Shown here: in pieces, positions 10,372-22,409 of the stretch
Layout: each line of letters starts with the position of its first letter
Position numbering within the stretch: the first letter of the stretch is position 1
From: Ctenosaura bakeri
Lineage: Eukaryota > Chordata > Lepidosauria > Squamata > Iguanidae
Assembly (NCBI GenBank): GCA_948474755.1
Contig: CAOLHI010001437.1
Coordinates: 1 to 64,000 of the forward strand
Reading direction: 5' to 3'
DNA: 64,000 bases
Notes under the pieces: model-generated
Told to the model about the DNA's origin: nothing
What the model saw: only the letters and a program-made list of their open reading frames with translations
Databases searched by the model: none
Position numbers and translations under genes: made by a program

Positions 10372-10490
10372 AGAATCAGACAGCTGGAAGGAACCTCATG
10401 GTCCTTTGAGTCCAACCCCTTCCTCAATGGAGGATCTCAGGCTAAAGCATCCTCCAGAGGTAGCTGTCATGAAATGCCCTGCTCTGTTCT
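10372..10490 (-). repeat. CR1 LINE 3'-end fragment
   Basis: GAATCAGACAGCTGGAAGGA then CTTTGAGTCCAACCCCTTCC and a CTAAAGCATCCTCC block is the complement of a CR1 3' end (AGTCCAACCCC motif). Short and old. Confidence 0.65.
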
Positions 10491-10616
10491 TATTAACTCA
10501 GAACTGTGGCTTTCTTGATAGAATCTATCCACCTGTCATGCAGTCTCTCTCTTTTCTTTTTGCCTTCCACTTTACTTTTCCAATGACTTGTGTTACCTCA
10601 TGATAAGTCCCAAACA

Positions 10617-10853
10617 AGAGCCAGCATGATGTAATGGTTTGAGTGCTGGACTATGACTCTGAAGACCCAGGTTTGAATCCCCACTTGGCCATGAAAACCC
10701 ACTGAATGGCCTTGGGCAAGTCACACTCTCTCAGCTTCTGAGAAGGGCAAGAGTCCAAATCCTCTCTGAACAACAACTGCCATGAAAACCCCATGATGGG
10801 TTCACCTTAGGGTCACCATAAGTCAGAAATGAATTGAAGACACACAACAACAG
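10617..10853 (+). mobile_element. tRNA-derived SINE (family A)
   Basis: The head carries a box A-like TGGTTTGAGTGCTGG and a box B-like GGTTTGAATCC. The body has CCTTGGGCAAGTCACACTCT, and the tail reads CACCATAAGTCAGAAATGAA then GACACACAACAACAG. The tail resembles the shared 3' end of squamate SINEs mobilised by BovB-type LINEs (family knowledge). It is the most complete copy of this family in the window. Confidence 0.88.
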
Positions 10854-12869
10854 CCACAATGTCTCAAGTACAACAGCATTAGTTTAATCATCTTTATTTC
10901 TAGGGACCATTTAAGCTTAATTTGTTCTAAGACCCATTCATTTGTCTTTTTAGCAGTCCATGCTTTCTGGTGAACTCTTCTCCAGCACCACATCCCTGTA
11001 CTACTTTCAAATTAATCTGCCAGTTAATTGATCATTTTTTGATGTTATGATCCAGTAGGAATGTAATTCTGACCATGTGGGGACATTCCAGTGATTTTTC
11101 TGTTTGTCTTGGTTTGGGCAATTTCCCCTCACAGGTCTCAAGATGAAAGGAGACCAAACCCTTCTTTCTTCACCTTATATGCCCATCACAGAAAACATCA
11201 ACACCATTAACAGGTTGGACTGTTACAGCAAGCCAGCTGGGACATAAAGTATGAGCTATGCTTCCATAATGTAAACTGGTGGCATTCACTTTGTATCCTT
11301 CCTGCGGGCCAATTTTAATCCATCCTGAGGGCTGGTTAATGGATACCACAGCTCAAGCTAGAGTCCCTCTGGATACCTATTAATTAGGAAGAATATGTGG
11401 AAGCAGCTTGTTTTTGCCTCTTCATAGCCTGCAGCTGTTCTGGGAATAAACAGAGGAATCCAGTCTCTCGGGTTGTCTAGTGAGATGTTTTGCATTAACA
11501 CAAGGGATCCTGGAATATTAGAATAATTGATGTAGAAATGGAAGGATGACCAGATTCAAAGAAGAAGATAGGTTTCCCAGTACTTTTAATCAATGCAGAA
11601 GGATAAATTTTGGCACTTGGGTTTTTCCTTCATTTCTTCAGCACTGTGACAGGATAAGCTGTAGTTGCTGCCATGTCCTCTTCTAACTGTTTGACCCATT
11701 CAGCAGACAAACTTAACCCAAAATTGAGCCATAATTATAGTATGCTGCAAGACATCAGAATGGAACAAGGTGAACATACATCATAGTCAGGAAACAGGGC
11801 AGGTGCGTGGACTCAATATTCTTTAAATTTATTCACTTCTGTGTTCATAACCACAGTGGGCATAGGTGAAGAGCCATTTTCAGCCCCTCACAAGCCATGG
11901 CAGCCCACTGCCACCATTTCCCAAAATTGGAGGTGACCTTCTGAGAATTATATGGGATGCAATTTTCTGTTGTCTCAGGGTGGGTGGGAGACTGCACTGA
12001 AATGTTAAATTTATGCCCTGTAGAATAATTTTTTAGCTGAAATTGGTGGCAGAGGTTGACGGATCTCAACCATCATCTGCCACCAAACCCTTGTTAGCAG
12101 AGAGGGATGATGAGACTTTATTATTGAAATGAAAGGCCTGTTAGAGACTTTACTCCATTCACAATGGAAGTGCCAATCTTAGGATGATGAATCAGAAAGA
12201 ACCAAACTGCAGGCAGAAAAATAAGTTGAGAACCCTCAACAGGAAGAACATTTATGAAAGAAATATTTTCTCGGATAGCAACAGCCTGATCCTTTCTAGA
12301 CTAATTTAAAAGACAAAAGTAAAAGAGGGAGACATGTTGCTGCATATCCTCCTTCCTCAAAGCATAGAGAGAAAGAGAGTGAAGCAGTTCAGACTGGGCT
12401 AGTTCTTTTTCCAGGCTCTGTATTGTTTCTGGGGCTCGTGGAATGCTCAGCATTAGGGTGGGGTTTTTTTTCCCCCAAGGCCTTGCAGAACTTCAGCCAG
12501 GGCTTATACAACAAAAAGACTCACCAGTCGCAACACTGGCATTCCATTCCTCACCCTGCTCCCCCTAGGGCGATAGATCCAGGTGCATGCATCCATCATC
12601 TTTCTTCTCAGACCCTTCCCCTTGCTCCTGGATTTTTGGTGCTCCAGCTACAGAAGTGGAACATCCATATGAATATTTTCACACTGAAACAAAGTGCTCA
12701 GATACCAGCTGGCAATGGGTAGAGGTGAGCTCCTATCTCACACACAAGAATTAAATTTCCTCCTCTTCCAGGGCTGCTACTCCTGAGATTTAGCTGGTGT
12801 CTTGACACTATATGATCCAAGCAGAGAAGCACATAATCATCCTTTCTGAGGGAAATCTTTCTATCTTTC
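10854..12869. other. Gene-free stretch of about 2 kb
   Basis: No repeat I can name and no convincing coding frame. Short frames at 11845-12069 and 12423-12722 have no domain and no splice context. It may hold unique or anciently repeated DNA. Confidence 0.4.
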
Positions 12870-13248
12870 CATGCCTGCCAACATTTCACATCTGAAAATG
12901 GGGACGCGTGTGAAAAAAGTAACAAAAGAGTGTGGTCAAAACGGCAAAAGTCATTAATGACAAAGAACAGACAAGCTAGGAGAGGCTGCAACAATTTGCT
13001 TTTGCCTGAGCCTTCTGGAAAGGGCAAGATTCTGCCCACTCCCTTCCTTCTCCCCTGCTGAGTTAATTAAGTAGGAACTACTTTTGCACTTTGAACTTAG
13101 TTTGGAACAACTGGGGTAAACTGAGGACAAAGGAGGAAAGTGGGAGGATGAAAGAGAAACTTGGAAAAATTAAAAGCAGCTGAAAAGGTGAAATAACAGA
13201 ATATTAATCAGGACTGCCCCTGCCAAATCAAGACAGCTGGAGGGCATG
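12870..13248 (-). mobile_element. Unnamed ~380-bp dispersed element, copy 1
   Basis: Same family as 22410-22748 and 28798-29050, here inverted. The ends are CATGCCTGCCAACATTTCAC and, inverted, CATGCCCTCCAGCTGTCTTG, so it has short TIR-like ends. A 6-bp direct repeat TCTTTC flanks it (12864-12869, 13249-13254). Shared internal words (on its sense strand) are AATCAGGACTGC/GTCCTGATTAAT, TTTTCAGCTGCTTTTAA and GGCAAAAGCAAA. No coding potential. Confidence 0.65.
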
Positions 13249-13383
13249 TCTTTCTACAGCTCTAGAACTACAGCAGCCCTTGACACCATTGTTCTGTTCT
13301 AGACTTTCCCAAACTGCAACCTGGGCATCAGACAGCTGAAGAAGTACACAACTTTCACTTTATGGGAGGTTAGTGACCACCCC

Positions 13384-13384
13384 T

Positions 13385-13434
<50 letters not shown>

Positions 13435-13453
13435 CTTCTTCTTCTCCTTCTTC

Positions 13454-13509
<56 letters not shown>

Positions 13510-13511
13510 TC
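13384..13511. repeat. Compound trinucleotide repeat (ATC)n-(CTT)n-(TTA)n
   Basis: A run of ATC units (to ~13432), a short CTT/CTC run, then TTA units to 13511. The long open frame across it reads as homopolymeric Asn/Met/Lys and is an artefact of the repeat. Confidence 0.95.
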
Positions 13512-13615
13512 TTACAGAGTAGTTTGTTTGGCAGCCAATCAAGAGAGGCATGCTTTATCAAGGACAACTGACATTATAAAAGAAAGCTAAATCTAATCCT
13601 ATCTAGAGCACCAAC

Positions 13616-14051
13616 ATCCTTTCACATTACAGAATTATAGCATTATGATTCCACTTTAACTATCACAGCTGCATGCTATGGAATCCTGGGTTTTGTAGTT
13701 TGGTGAGGAAAGCCAATGTGGTATAAAGGTTTGAGCACTGGACCACAACCCTGGGGACCAGGATTTGATTCCATGGAAACCCACGGGGCGGCTTTGGGCA
13801 CGCCACACACTCTACGCTCCCAGAAAACCCTGCAATACATTCGCCTTAGGGTTGCCATAAGTCAGAAATGACCTGAAAACACACACCACCACCACAACAA
13901 CAACAACAACATTTGGTGAAGCATTAGAGCTCTCTGGCTGAGAATTCTAAATATCCCTCCCTGAGCTACAAATCTCAGGATTCCACAGGACAGAACAATG
14001 GCACTTAAACTGAAATCATAGAGCTATATCTGTGCAGTGTGAAAAGATCCC
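13616..14051. mobile_element. Palindromic MITE, family B, interrupted by a SINE
   Basis: Left arm ATCCTTTCACATTACAGAAT with TTATGATTCCACTTTAACTA. Right arm has CACTTAAACTGAAATCATAG and GCAGTGTGAAAAGATCC. The centre has CCTGGGTTTTGTAGTTTGGT and, inverted, CAAATCTCAGGATTCCA. The SINE at 13709-13911 sits between the halves. Other family B copies: 15611, 24714, 27175, 44895 and a half copy at 59283. Confidence 0.8.
13709..13911 (+). mobile_element. tRNA-derived SINE (family A) nested in a MITE
   Basis: Head GGTTTGAGCACTGGACCACA, box B-like GGATTTGATTCC, tail GCCATAAGTCAGAAATGACC then an ACAACAACAAC run. It is flanked by a 10-bp TSD with one mismatch: TTTGGTGAGG at 13699-13708 and TTTGGTGAAG at 13912-13921. 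The SINE is therefore younger than the MITE it splits. Confidence 0.9.
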
Positions 14052-15610
14052 ACCACAATGAAACTTTCTTCCTCTCCATACTGTGAGAGCAGATTGAGAA
14101 AGAAAATCACAAGTTCATGAACTGTGAGTTCTTGAGGAGCTGCTTGAGTAATCATGTGTACGTACATCACTTAGCTAGATGCTGGTTCAGCATGTCTGTT
14201 TAGGATGTTTTGTTCAGTGTTTGGGAACAGTCAGAAGAGTGTCATAAGGGGGGAAATGATCAAGAAATGTTAAGCTGGCAAATGTTGCAATTGTCCATGG
14301 AAAAGTATAAAAACCTTAGACAGATGAATGTTCGGGGCTTCTGGTCTTTAGGAAGAGATTCCACCAGACAGCCCGGCCGACTAAATAAGCTCTTGCTTTC
14401 CAATTAGAGCGTCTCCGGTTCCTGGAATCTAGCCACTACAATACCTCCCTGGAGCCTTTGGTGTCACCTGAAAACTATCAGGGGGCTCACAGCCCTCTGG
14501 AGCATTTGGTGGGTGGATTATGAGGGAGTTTACAATGAAAACGGGAGCTTGTTCTCCTCTGTTCCACTGGCAGAACCCACTCCATTCGTACGTATATACC
14601 CCACTGGATTCATGACAAAAGCTTTATGCCTCTGAAATTCCAGCTGCTGGAGATGAACTTCCACACTTCCCACAGACATCTTTTTGGCCATTATGGGAAC
14701 AGAATGCCGGATTATCCAGCCTAAAAATAAACCAAGCTTTCCCTCCCTCCTAATTTTTGTCTGGCTCCCTGCAGAGAGAGTAGGCCCTTATAATGCTAAT
14801 ACAAGGATCTTTATTTCTATAAATGTTTCCTGGTATAGACTTGACGTTTATTACTGATTTAACTGCTTAAATGTGGAACTGACAGATCTAATTAAACCAC
14901 AAAACAGAATGGTGTAGATAAGTAGAGAACTAAAGCTGAATTGAATATTTGCAGTGAATTTCATATCAGTCAAATTTAGCTATTTCATAAGTATCAAAGC
15001 CAGATATGAAATCCTTAAATTTTATGAGCTCATCAAGCAAACTCCTCATGGTCATAAACCAAGCAATATGTCCCTTCAGATGCACTGAAATGGATGAAAG
15101 ATAGTAAAGAATGAACAGTGGGGGAATAAAATAAGATATTGAGTTAAAACTCATACTAGGTAGTCAAGACATGTGACATCACACTGATACCAAATGAATC
15201 ATAGGAGGAAAAATGGTCAAATACGAACTATAAAGTGTTGACTCTTACTTTATATGAAACCATGTGCTTCCTCACTTCTGTGTTATCTAATGGACACAGA
15301 TAAAGACTTTAGTATGGTTTTGTATAAAGTCCACTGGCAACATTGGTTATCTGCCAAACACACACTTTGGATTTCTGATTTTTGTTTTGTTTTGTTTTGC
15401 TCTAAAATAGAGATTGATTAATTCATTTTGACCAAACCTGACTTGGGCTGACAGCATGAATATTTCCATGCACATTTGGACTGAAAAATTGAGGGGAAAA
15501 AATTGGTGTGATTTTTTTTTAAGGAGTACATATGTTACCTACAAAAATGAAACATTTGTGTTTTATTCAGATCATAAGCATAATTATCAATGTCAGTCCA
15601 AATAACACCA
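14052..15610. other. Gene-free stretch
   Basis: No gene. Nothing I can name beyond a short GTTTT run near 15385-15400. Small open frames (14210-14407, 14966-15154) lack domains. Confidence 0.4.
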
Positions 15611-15824
15611 GGGTCCCATTCGCATCATAGAATTATATTGCTGTTATGCCACTTTATGGAATCCTATGGAATCCTGGGGTTTGTAGGCTAATGAGACAGT
15701 GGAGCCCTCTGGCTGAGAATTCTCAGTGCTCTCTCTGCACTGCCAGTTCCAGGATTCCATAGAATACACGGATAACAATTAAAGTGGAATTAGAATAATG
15801 TAACTCTGTATGTGCATGGGTCCC
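15611..15824. mobile_element. Palindromic MITE, family B
   Basis: Ends GGGTCCCATTCGCATCATAG and, inverted, GTGCATGGGTCCC. Inner arms carry GGAATCCTGGGGTTTGTAGG and CAGTTCCAGGATTCCATAG. No coding capacity. Confidence 0.75.
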
Positions 15825-16622
15825 AGATCACTTTCCTAGTAAAATTCTAAAATTGAGTTACATGATCCAGGGGTAAGCAGCATATTCTATACAGAAACTG
15901 TGGGGGAGTGTATGTTTCAGTGTTTTAGGATATATTTGTGAATGAAATGCAATACATTTTAAGCCCCCTTCCACAAAAAGACACTAATGGAAACTGTACC
16001 TTTGTTTAAAAAAAAAAAAACCTGAGGACTTCAGGGAAAAATGTGCTCCATGTCTTCTAGAATGTTTTACGAGAAAGGCAAACTGATTTAAAGGGGGTTT
16101 TAAAAGCTGTCTTATTGACACACTGTATTTGTGACAAGGAACCTAAATTCAAATATATCCAGCTGAGAGAGAAACTGACATCAGAAACACTATATGTTCT
16201 TGATGAGAAAAGGTGTTCCAAAGCAGATAGGTAAGGACAGCTAACTTTCATACAGTAATCAGAATTAATAAACCACACATTTATCCTCTGATGTGGTCAG
16301 TGGGAGTTCAGGCCTGAGCCATAGTGCTACAAAAACAGGAAAGAGAATGAAATATTCTCATCTTCATTCTTTTTTCTGCTGTGCGGGACACTGGAGGAGG
16401 ATCCTATGCACTGAGAAAGGAAGAATGCTAGGTAACGAAAAGGCTCCCTCACTTTTATCTTCTGATAGCTGCACAGTTGCCACTGCCATATATTACTTTT
16501 CCTTCCTTCCACTCTTTTTTTCCTTTCTTCTTATTTTTTTTTTTTCATTTTCGCCACCCCCTCCCTCACTGTTCTCTCTGATGGATGGAACCATTAGTGG
16601 AATCACTGTAAATAATGTGTAA

Positions 16623-16830
16623 AGTTAGAAGTTACAACAAGGTATCTCATTAAAGCCGCTTCACTCATCTTACTTCCCAATTAATGTTTAAAGCTTCGCT
16701 AGAATGCAGTGACAATATGTCACAGCATATCATTGTGGCAGGCGACAGGAAGTTAATAACCCACTGGCCCTTAAAGGAACCCTTTAATATCATCACCACA
16801 TGAGTAAATAATGTGGAGGATTTTTTGCCC
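16623..16830. promoter_or_regulatory. Candidate conserved non-coding element
   Basis: Repeat-free segment with CCCAATTAATGTTTAAAGC, CACAATATGTCAC-like short palindromes and CCTTTAATATCATC. It looks unlike the surrounding repeats. Regulatory role is only a guess without a cross-species alignment. Confidence 0.25.
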
Positions 16831-17520
16831 CCCTTTTCTTTTTTTTCTCTCCCTACCTCTCATTGCTTCTCTTCTTCTAATTCACAATGAATTTTTTAAA
16901 ATTGCACTAAAATAAGATTATTATTTCAAAAAGCCCTTCTAGAGAAGAAGAATAGTAGGAGAGATCTTGTCCAGGGAACATCATGGGATTTTTGCACCTG
17001 GTCATTCTCCTCCATGTTCGGTAAACACCTAAATTTGGGGAAAACTTGACTTTGTACTGCATCTGTATTTATCAGTTATGCTTTTCCTTCCATTTCCCTG
17101 TCCTCCCATTTCTTTTTTAAAGCCTTCCTGAGCTCTTTGTGTCTTCACACAGTTTCACTTGAAGGTAACATGATATTATATAGTGGGGCTTCCCCTTTCT
17201 AAGCACATTTACAGTCCTCTGTGTTTCCATAACAAAGGACAGGGAACCCTTGTAAGACATCAGAGCATCTTAAGGCAAAAAGTTCAGGAAGCCTTTTGAA
17301 AAAGCTTATTCGGGCAAATTCCAATCTCTTGGCTTTCAGCCCACAGTCACTTCCTTGACAGAAGGAAGCGAAGCATCTTTTGAGAAAATCTGACCTATTT
17401 ATTCTAACAGAATTATTATATCAGTTTTCAGAGGAACTCCAACTCCTGCAATCTTGGCTGCCCCACAACACTTTTCTGCTTGTAATTAAGGAGCAGAGAG
17501 TAGCCCTCTTTGCACATATG

Positions 17521-17523
17521 CAC

Positions 17524-17555
<32 letters not shown>

Positions 17556-17556
17556 T
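17521..17556. repeat. (CG)n(CA)n dinucleotide repeat
   Basis: An alternating purine-pyrimidine run of GCGCGC followed by CACACA, the type of tract that can adopt Z-DNA. Confidence 0.9.
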
Positions 17557-17739
17557 TCCACATTCAGGACCTGATGGAGCTGCCAGTTGAAGACTAGCAA
17601 TGATGAAGCATTCTTCCTTACAGCTGAGAGATGAAGGCCATGTGGCAGGCACACCTCCATCCTTCATCAGAGGATCGTCTAGGGAAATGTCTAGGGGATT
17701 CAGAAGGAACAGTCAAGGGTTGTTGCTGTCCCCCTCCCA

Positions 17740-18845
17740 GGTGTCACCGTATGTTGATGACACCTAACTTTATTATTCTTTTCCGTCCAATTCCAAAGAA
17801 GCTATTCCTCTGCTAAACCAGTGTCTATCAGCTGTAATGGACTGGATAAGGGCAAACAAATTGATGCTTAATCCAGACAAGACAGAGGTTCTCCCGCTGT
17901 CTTGAAAGACAGATCTGGGAATAGGGATTCAGCCTGTGTTCGAAAGAATTACACACACACACACCCCTGAAATTGCAGGTTACTCAATTGTGGGTACTCC
18001 CAGATTCACCTCTGACCCTGGAGGCCCAAGTTTCAACTGTGACCAGGAGTGGCTTTTGCAGAGTTAAAGCTTGTGCACCAACTGCACTCATTCCTGGAGA
18101 AGTCAGATTTGGCTACAGTGGTACATGCCTTGGTTACATCCTGTTTGGATAACTGTAATGCACTTCATATGGGGCTGCCTTTGAAAAGTGCCCAAAAGGT
18201 ACAGTTGGCCTAAAGAGACGCAGCCAGGTTCTTAACTGGGGCTGGCTACAGGGAACACACAACTCCCTTATTGTAACAGGTCCACTGGCTGCTGGCCTGT
18301 TTCTGGGCACAAATGAAAGTGCTTGTTCTGACCTATAAAGCCCTGTACAGCTTCGGCCAAGGTTATTTGAAGGACGGTATCTCCTTTTTACGTGCCCGTC
18401 AGAATTCTAAAGTCATCCAGAGAGGTCCTTCTCTCTGTCCTACTACCCTCCCAGGTGCATTTGGAGGGAACAGAGGGCCTTCTTGATAGCTGCTCTCAAG
18501 CTTTCATACTCCCTCTCTAGAAAGGCCAGGATGGCCCCATCCTTGCTCTTCTTCTGACAGCAGGTGAAAATATGCTTGTATTATCAGGCTTTTATAAATT
18601 GACCAGGTCTGGAACTTTTAACACTGTGATATTCTGTTTTAAGATTAGTACAGTTTTTTAAAAGTGTATTTTAACGTATTTAAAATTTTTAATATGTAAT
18701 GCTTTAAATTTATAAATTGCTTAACTTTTTTTAAATTATATTTATACTGTGATGAATGTTTTAATTTGTATTGTTTTTAAGGTTGTTAGCTGCCTTGAGT
18801 CCCATTGTCTGAAGAAAGGCAGGATATAAATGAATATAATAACAA
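17740..18845 (+). pseudogene. L2-type LINE, decayed 3' half of the reverse transcriptase ORF plus 3' end
   Basis: TATGTTGATGACACC (17750-17764) encodes YVDDT, the reverse-transcriptase catalytic box. The next codon is a stop where the family has glutamine. The same frame then reads LNQCLSAVMDWIRANK and LNPDKTEVL, typical of L2. Further down are recognisable but frameshifted L2 C-terminal segments (around 18140-18200 and 18280-18380). The 3' end has GCTGCCTTGAGTCCC, GGCAGGATATAAATG and an AATAACAATA tail at 18780-18845. The element is 5'-truncated and dead. Confidence 0.85.
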
Positions 18846-18849
18846 TAAC

Positions 18850-19552
18850 AATATATAATTATAGCAGCGACTGTCACAATTCCATCCAAAATATGTAGTG
18901 AAATTGATCCTTGCCAGTTCCGGACACAAGTGCCATCACTGTAGTAATTAAGAAAAAAAATAGGGGTAAGAAGAGATCATAGTGGGACTCTTGGAGGTCA
19001 CTGTCCTATTTCAGTCCTAGCACGGCTGATAAAACAACCAAAACAACTGAATAATCCCAGCTTGTTACTTACTTCCAGGCAGTAAGCACAAAGACAAACA
19101 TAAAGTACAACATGGACAAAGTCCAGAAGGTTTTCATGGCAATAGAGTGTCCAAGGCCAATCCAAACATTCATTCAGCAAGGTAGCAGGTCAGATAAGCT
19201 CTGGCAACTCCTGTAGGGAAAGGACACCAGCTAAATAGGCCTGAAGCCTAGTGTAGCTGTGCCTTGATTGATTGTTGCTGGTTATAAATCCTGAGAGAAC
19301 GCTGCTAGCTCTCTCTTTCCTGCCTGTGCTCTGCAAAGCTGGGTCTCAGTAAGTATTCTTCTACATCTGAAGAGGCAGGACTCTCTGTTGGAACTGGCAC
19401 CACCCCCTGTTCTGTTTCTGGCACTGTAACCTCTCTCTGTACAGCAGGTCCTGGCATGCCTCTGTCTCAGACTTTGAGTCAGAGTCCATGCTCTGGAAGC
19501 AAGGCATGACAGTCACAGATAGTTTGCAGACTATATTTCGCCCACTCTATCT
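18850..19552. other. Unassigned segment, possibly retroelement-derived
   Basis: CAAAGTCCAGAAGG, GGTTATAAATCCTGAGAG and CTCTGTTGGAACTGGC are LTR- or promoter-like in texture, but I found no terminal repeats or TSDs and cannot place it. A 60-codon minus-strand frame (18998-19180) has no known motif. Confidence 0.3.
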
Positions 19553-19740
19553 TAGTGCTGAAAGCCAACACTGGATTACAACCCTGGAGACCAGGGTTTG
19601 ATTTCTTGCTCAGCCATGGAAACCCACTGGGTGACCTGGAGTGCATCGCAAACTCTCAGCCCCAGAAAACACTATAATAGGCTTATATTAAATGGGTCTG
19701 CATAAATCAGAAACAACTTGAAGACACACAACAACAACCA
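19553..19740 (+). mobile_element. tRNA-derived SINE (family A), diverged
   Basis: Box B-like GGGTTTGATTTC, GGAAACCCACTGGGTGACCT in the body and CATAAATCAGAAACAACTTG with an ACAACAACAACC tail. The tRNA-like 5' end is damaged. Confidence 0.8.
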
Positions 19741-19829
19741 CCTTAGATCTAGTATGTTCAGATGGTTATAGCTGCTGTGAAGAGGCCCCATGAGGAGAGG
19801 ACATATGATGCAGTTTGATGGCAGAGGCA

Positions 19830-19890
19830 ATACCTTCCCTACAGAAGGAACTTCTTGACTGTAAGAGCTACTTGGCAATAGAACCAATTG
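19830..19890 (+). repeat. CR1 ORF2 C-terminal fragment
   Basis: AAGGAACTTCTTGACTGTAA then GAGCTACTTGGCAATAGAAC matches the CR1 segment encoding the NFF(L)TVRA..QWN motif. Only about 60 bp is left. Confidence 0.5.
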
Positions 19891-20503
19891 TAGTGGTGTT
19901 ACTACACCCTACACCCCACTCTGTGGGCTGTGCTATTTTCATAATTGAACATATTTATGGCTGGAAAACATGTTTTAAAGCACACTGGTCAGAAGCATAT
20001 TGCCAAGTCAGGATAACCTCAGGTCATAAGCTCAGAGAGGATTAGGTGGGGAAACCCAGTACTAATGGGTTTGTGATAATCCTTTCAATACCTTGAGCTC
20101 TGAGCACTCCTGAGAACAGTGAAAGACAAACTACCCAGATTGGTGAGCAATCAGAGATTACCCTTTAATTTTATCCTATGGAGACCTTCCCTATTCACCC
20201 TACCTGACCAAGATATTAATAAATTGTCATGATTCTCATCAGTGTTTTGTCACACAAACCCCATTCCAGATTCCTTTGTCAATCCCATTAGAAAGCAATT
20301 ACTGCTTTGTCTATGCCTCCTCCTGCAGAGTAGGAAATAGGGTATATAAACCCCAGCTTTGGCCCCAGCTTATTGTAGTACTTGGACATAATACATGGTA
20401 CCCAGACCTCTGTTGGTTCTTGCTGCCCTCAGATGCTGTCAGAGCCACTCTGCTTCAACTTATTCTTCAGGACTGGTAATTATCACCCTTTTCATCCAAT
20501 CTC

Positions 20504-20545
20504 TCCCTCTCCCTCTCCCTCTCCCTCTCCCTCTCTCTCTCTCAA
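20504..20545. repeat. (CTCCCT)n / (CT)n simple repeat
   Basis: Six-base CTCCCT units grading into CT dinucleotides. Confidence 0.9.
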
Positions 20546-20754
20546 TCCAACCTTTCATGTCTCACTTTCTGATAGTCTTGTATGGTTCTTGAGAGTGTCT
20601 GATTTCTTGTGTGTTTTGACAGTCCAAATGAAACACCCTGTTTCCTCTCTACGGTTAGTACTGGTATACACAGGTGAGAAGATGCTGCAGTTACCCTCAT
20701 CTTGCAGAAGCTGGGATTGTGGGTGGGCCTCAAAGTCTCCCACCTCTGAGGGGT

Positions 20755-20870
20755 CTCCTCTCAGGATGTCTGCTGGGAATGCTGTAGCTGGAGACCCTGA
20801 AATGGTCAGGGGGTTGGACACAATGGCCTTTGAGGCCTCTTCCAATTTTGTGATTCTAAGACCATATATT
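20755..20870 (+). repeat. CR1 LINE 3'-end fragment
   Basis: GGGGGTTGGACACAATGGCC, GAGGCCTCTTCCAATTTTGT and GTGATTCTAAG are the CR1 3' terminal block in plus orientation. Confidence 0.7.
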
Positions 20871-22409
20871 CAATTTCTGGTATCTTTAGTCAGTTCTTAA
20901 AAACATTCCTGAATTATACTCTGAAGATCTGGTGCTGGCCAATGTACTCAAGAGTAAAGCAGATGGATCTGTGTTTCGGTTCAGGAAAGGTAGTTTCATA
21001 TGTTCACATCATCCTATAATCTCCTATGCATTTCATCATGAACACACTGCAGGCTTTTGTAAATAGGACTTAGTTGTCTTTCTATGCCATCTTCCTTTCT
21101 TGTACTTTTTGGGTAGATCCAATGGCCAGCAACCTGTTAGTGATTCATGTGTGTGCAAGTGCATCTGATATTGTATAAATCCCTTTTGGGACAGGGTGAA
21201 GAAGTCTATTCTCTTGCCCTTGCACTCCATTCATAAACCTCCCATCCCTGGTGGCTGTCAAGCCCCGGGAAGGGCACTGCTGCTGCTTCTTACCAGAGGG
21301 AAGGTGAAGGATATCTAGGATATCACATCATGGATATCTAGATGCTCTGAGCTCCTGGGGGAAGGAAAAGGCAGGTGCACTCATCTGAAGAACTCACTTT
21401 CATTTATTCCTTCCCAACTGAGCTTAGACCAGCAGCTTCTCTACAGTGTTAATTGCCTTCCAACCACCCCATTAAGCAACAGTAGCAAGACTCATTCCAG
21501 GACTTGATATCTGCAGGCATGAATGGGTGGGAGGACATGTGCAGAGCTATGCAAAACCATAATCTCCAACTGTCCCAATTTGGCAGTGTGATAATGGACT
21601 CTTCCCATTATCTGGGCAACATAGCTGAAGGAGGATTGTTCTCACTCCAGGTAAACAAGGGTTTAATGAGGTGTTGGGTTTAGGTTACATTTACTGGGGG
21701 GGTCAGCATCACAATAAGACATCAGAGATCATGAGAGTCAATTACTGAATGAGCAAGACCAGATAGGAGAAAAGGTGAGAAGCTTCGAGATGCTTTGGTG
21801 AAGAAGTTTTTAAAAGCCTGGAGAGACCATGAGGCAGAGGGGGAAAGACAAAGGACTGTTCATGAGAGACACAGAGCTGATGGTAGGCTGGGCATGCTAG
21901 GCCCAGCCTCCTCGTTCCTCTTTCCCCTCCCACATCATCCCAGCATCTAGGTAGCAATGTGAGTAGACAGGAATGTTCTCAGCTAGTCATATTAGGGGTT
22001 TTTGTTCTTTTAAAACTCTGGCTGAAATGACATAGGCTTGTCTGTAACTTTGTAACTACTAAGTAATGCCTGGAGGAAGTAGCCCCCATGAATAGTATAT
22101 CTTTTTATCATTGGATTGCCTGTTTTGGAATAAATCATATTTCCTTAAAGATCTCCTTGCTCACTCTCTTTCTCTATGTGCCTTTGTCGGTTATGCTCAC
22201 AGGTGGAATTCCTCTCCTCCACGGAGGGTGGGGGAGGAAGGGGACTCTAACCTTAGAGATTCTTGTCCCCGTGACTTCCAGCCAAGTCACAAGAAAGAGG
22301 GTTAAAATCAGTAGGTGGTAGCAGCAAGGTTTCCAGGGCAAAGGAGAGTTCCCACCTCCTACTCAAAGACAGAAGGCAGCATTGAGTAGGAGAAAATAAA
22401 CCCCCCTTT
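20871..22409. other. Gene-free stretch
   Basis: No gene recognised. CTCCAACTGTCCCAATTTGG near 21567 resembles one end of the unnamed ~380-bp family, but the rest is missing. Short frames show no domain. Confidence 0.4.

Noticed and set aside
10617..10700. Functional tRNA gene
   Set aside because: Box A and B-like motifs are present but no cloverleaf with an anticodon arm could be drawn, and the rest is SINE.
13360..13551. Open frame of poly-Asn, poly-Lys and poly-Met
   Set aside because: Direct translation of trinucleotide repeats.
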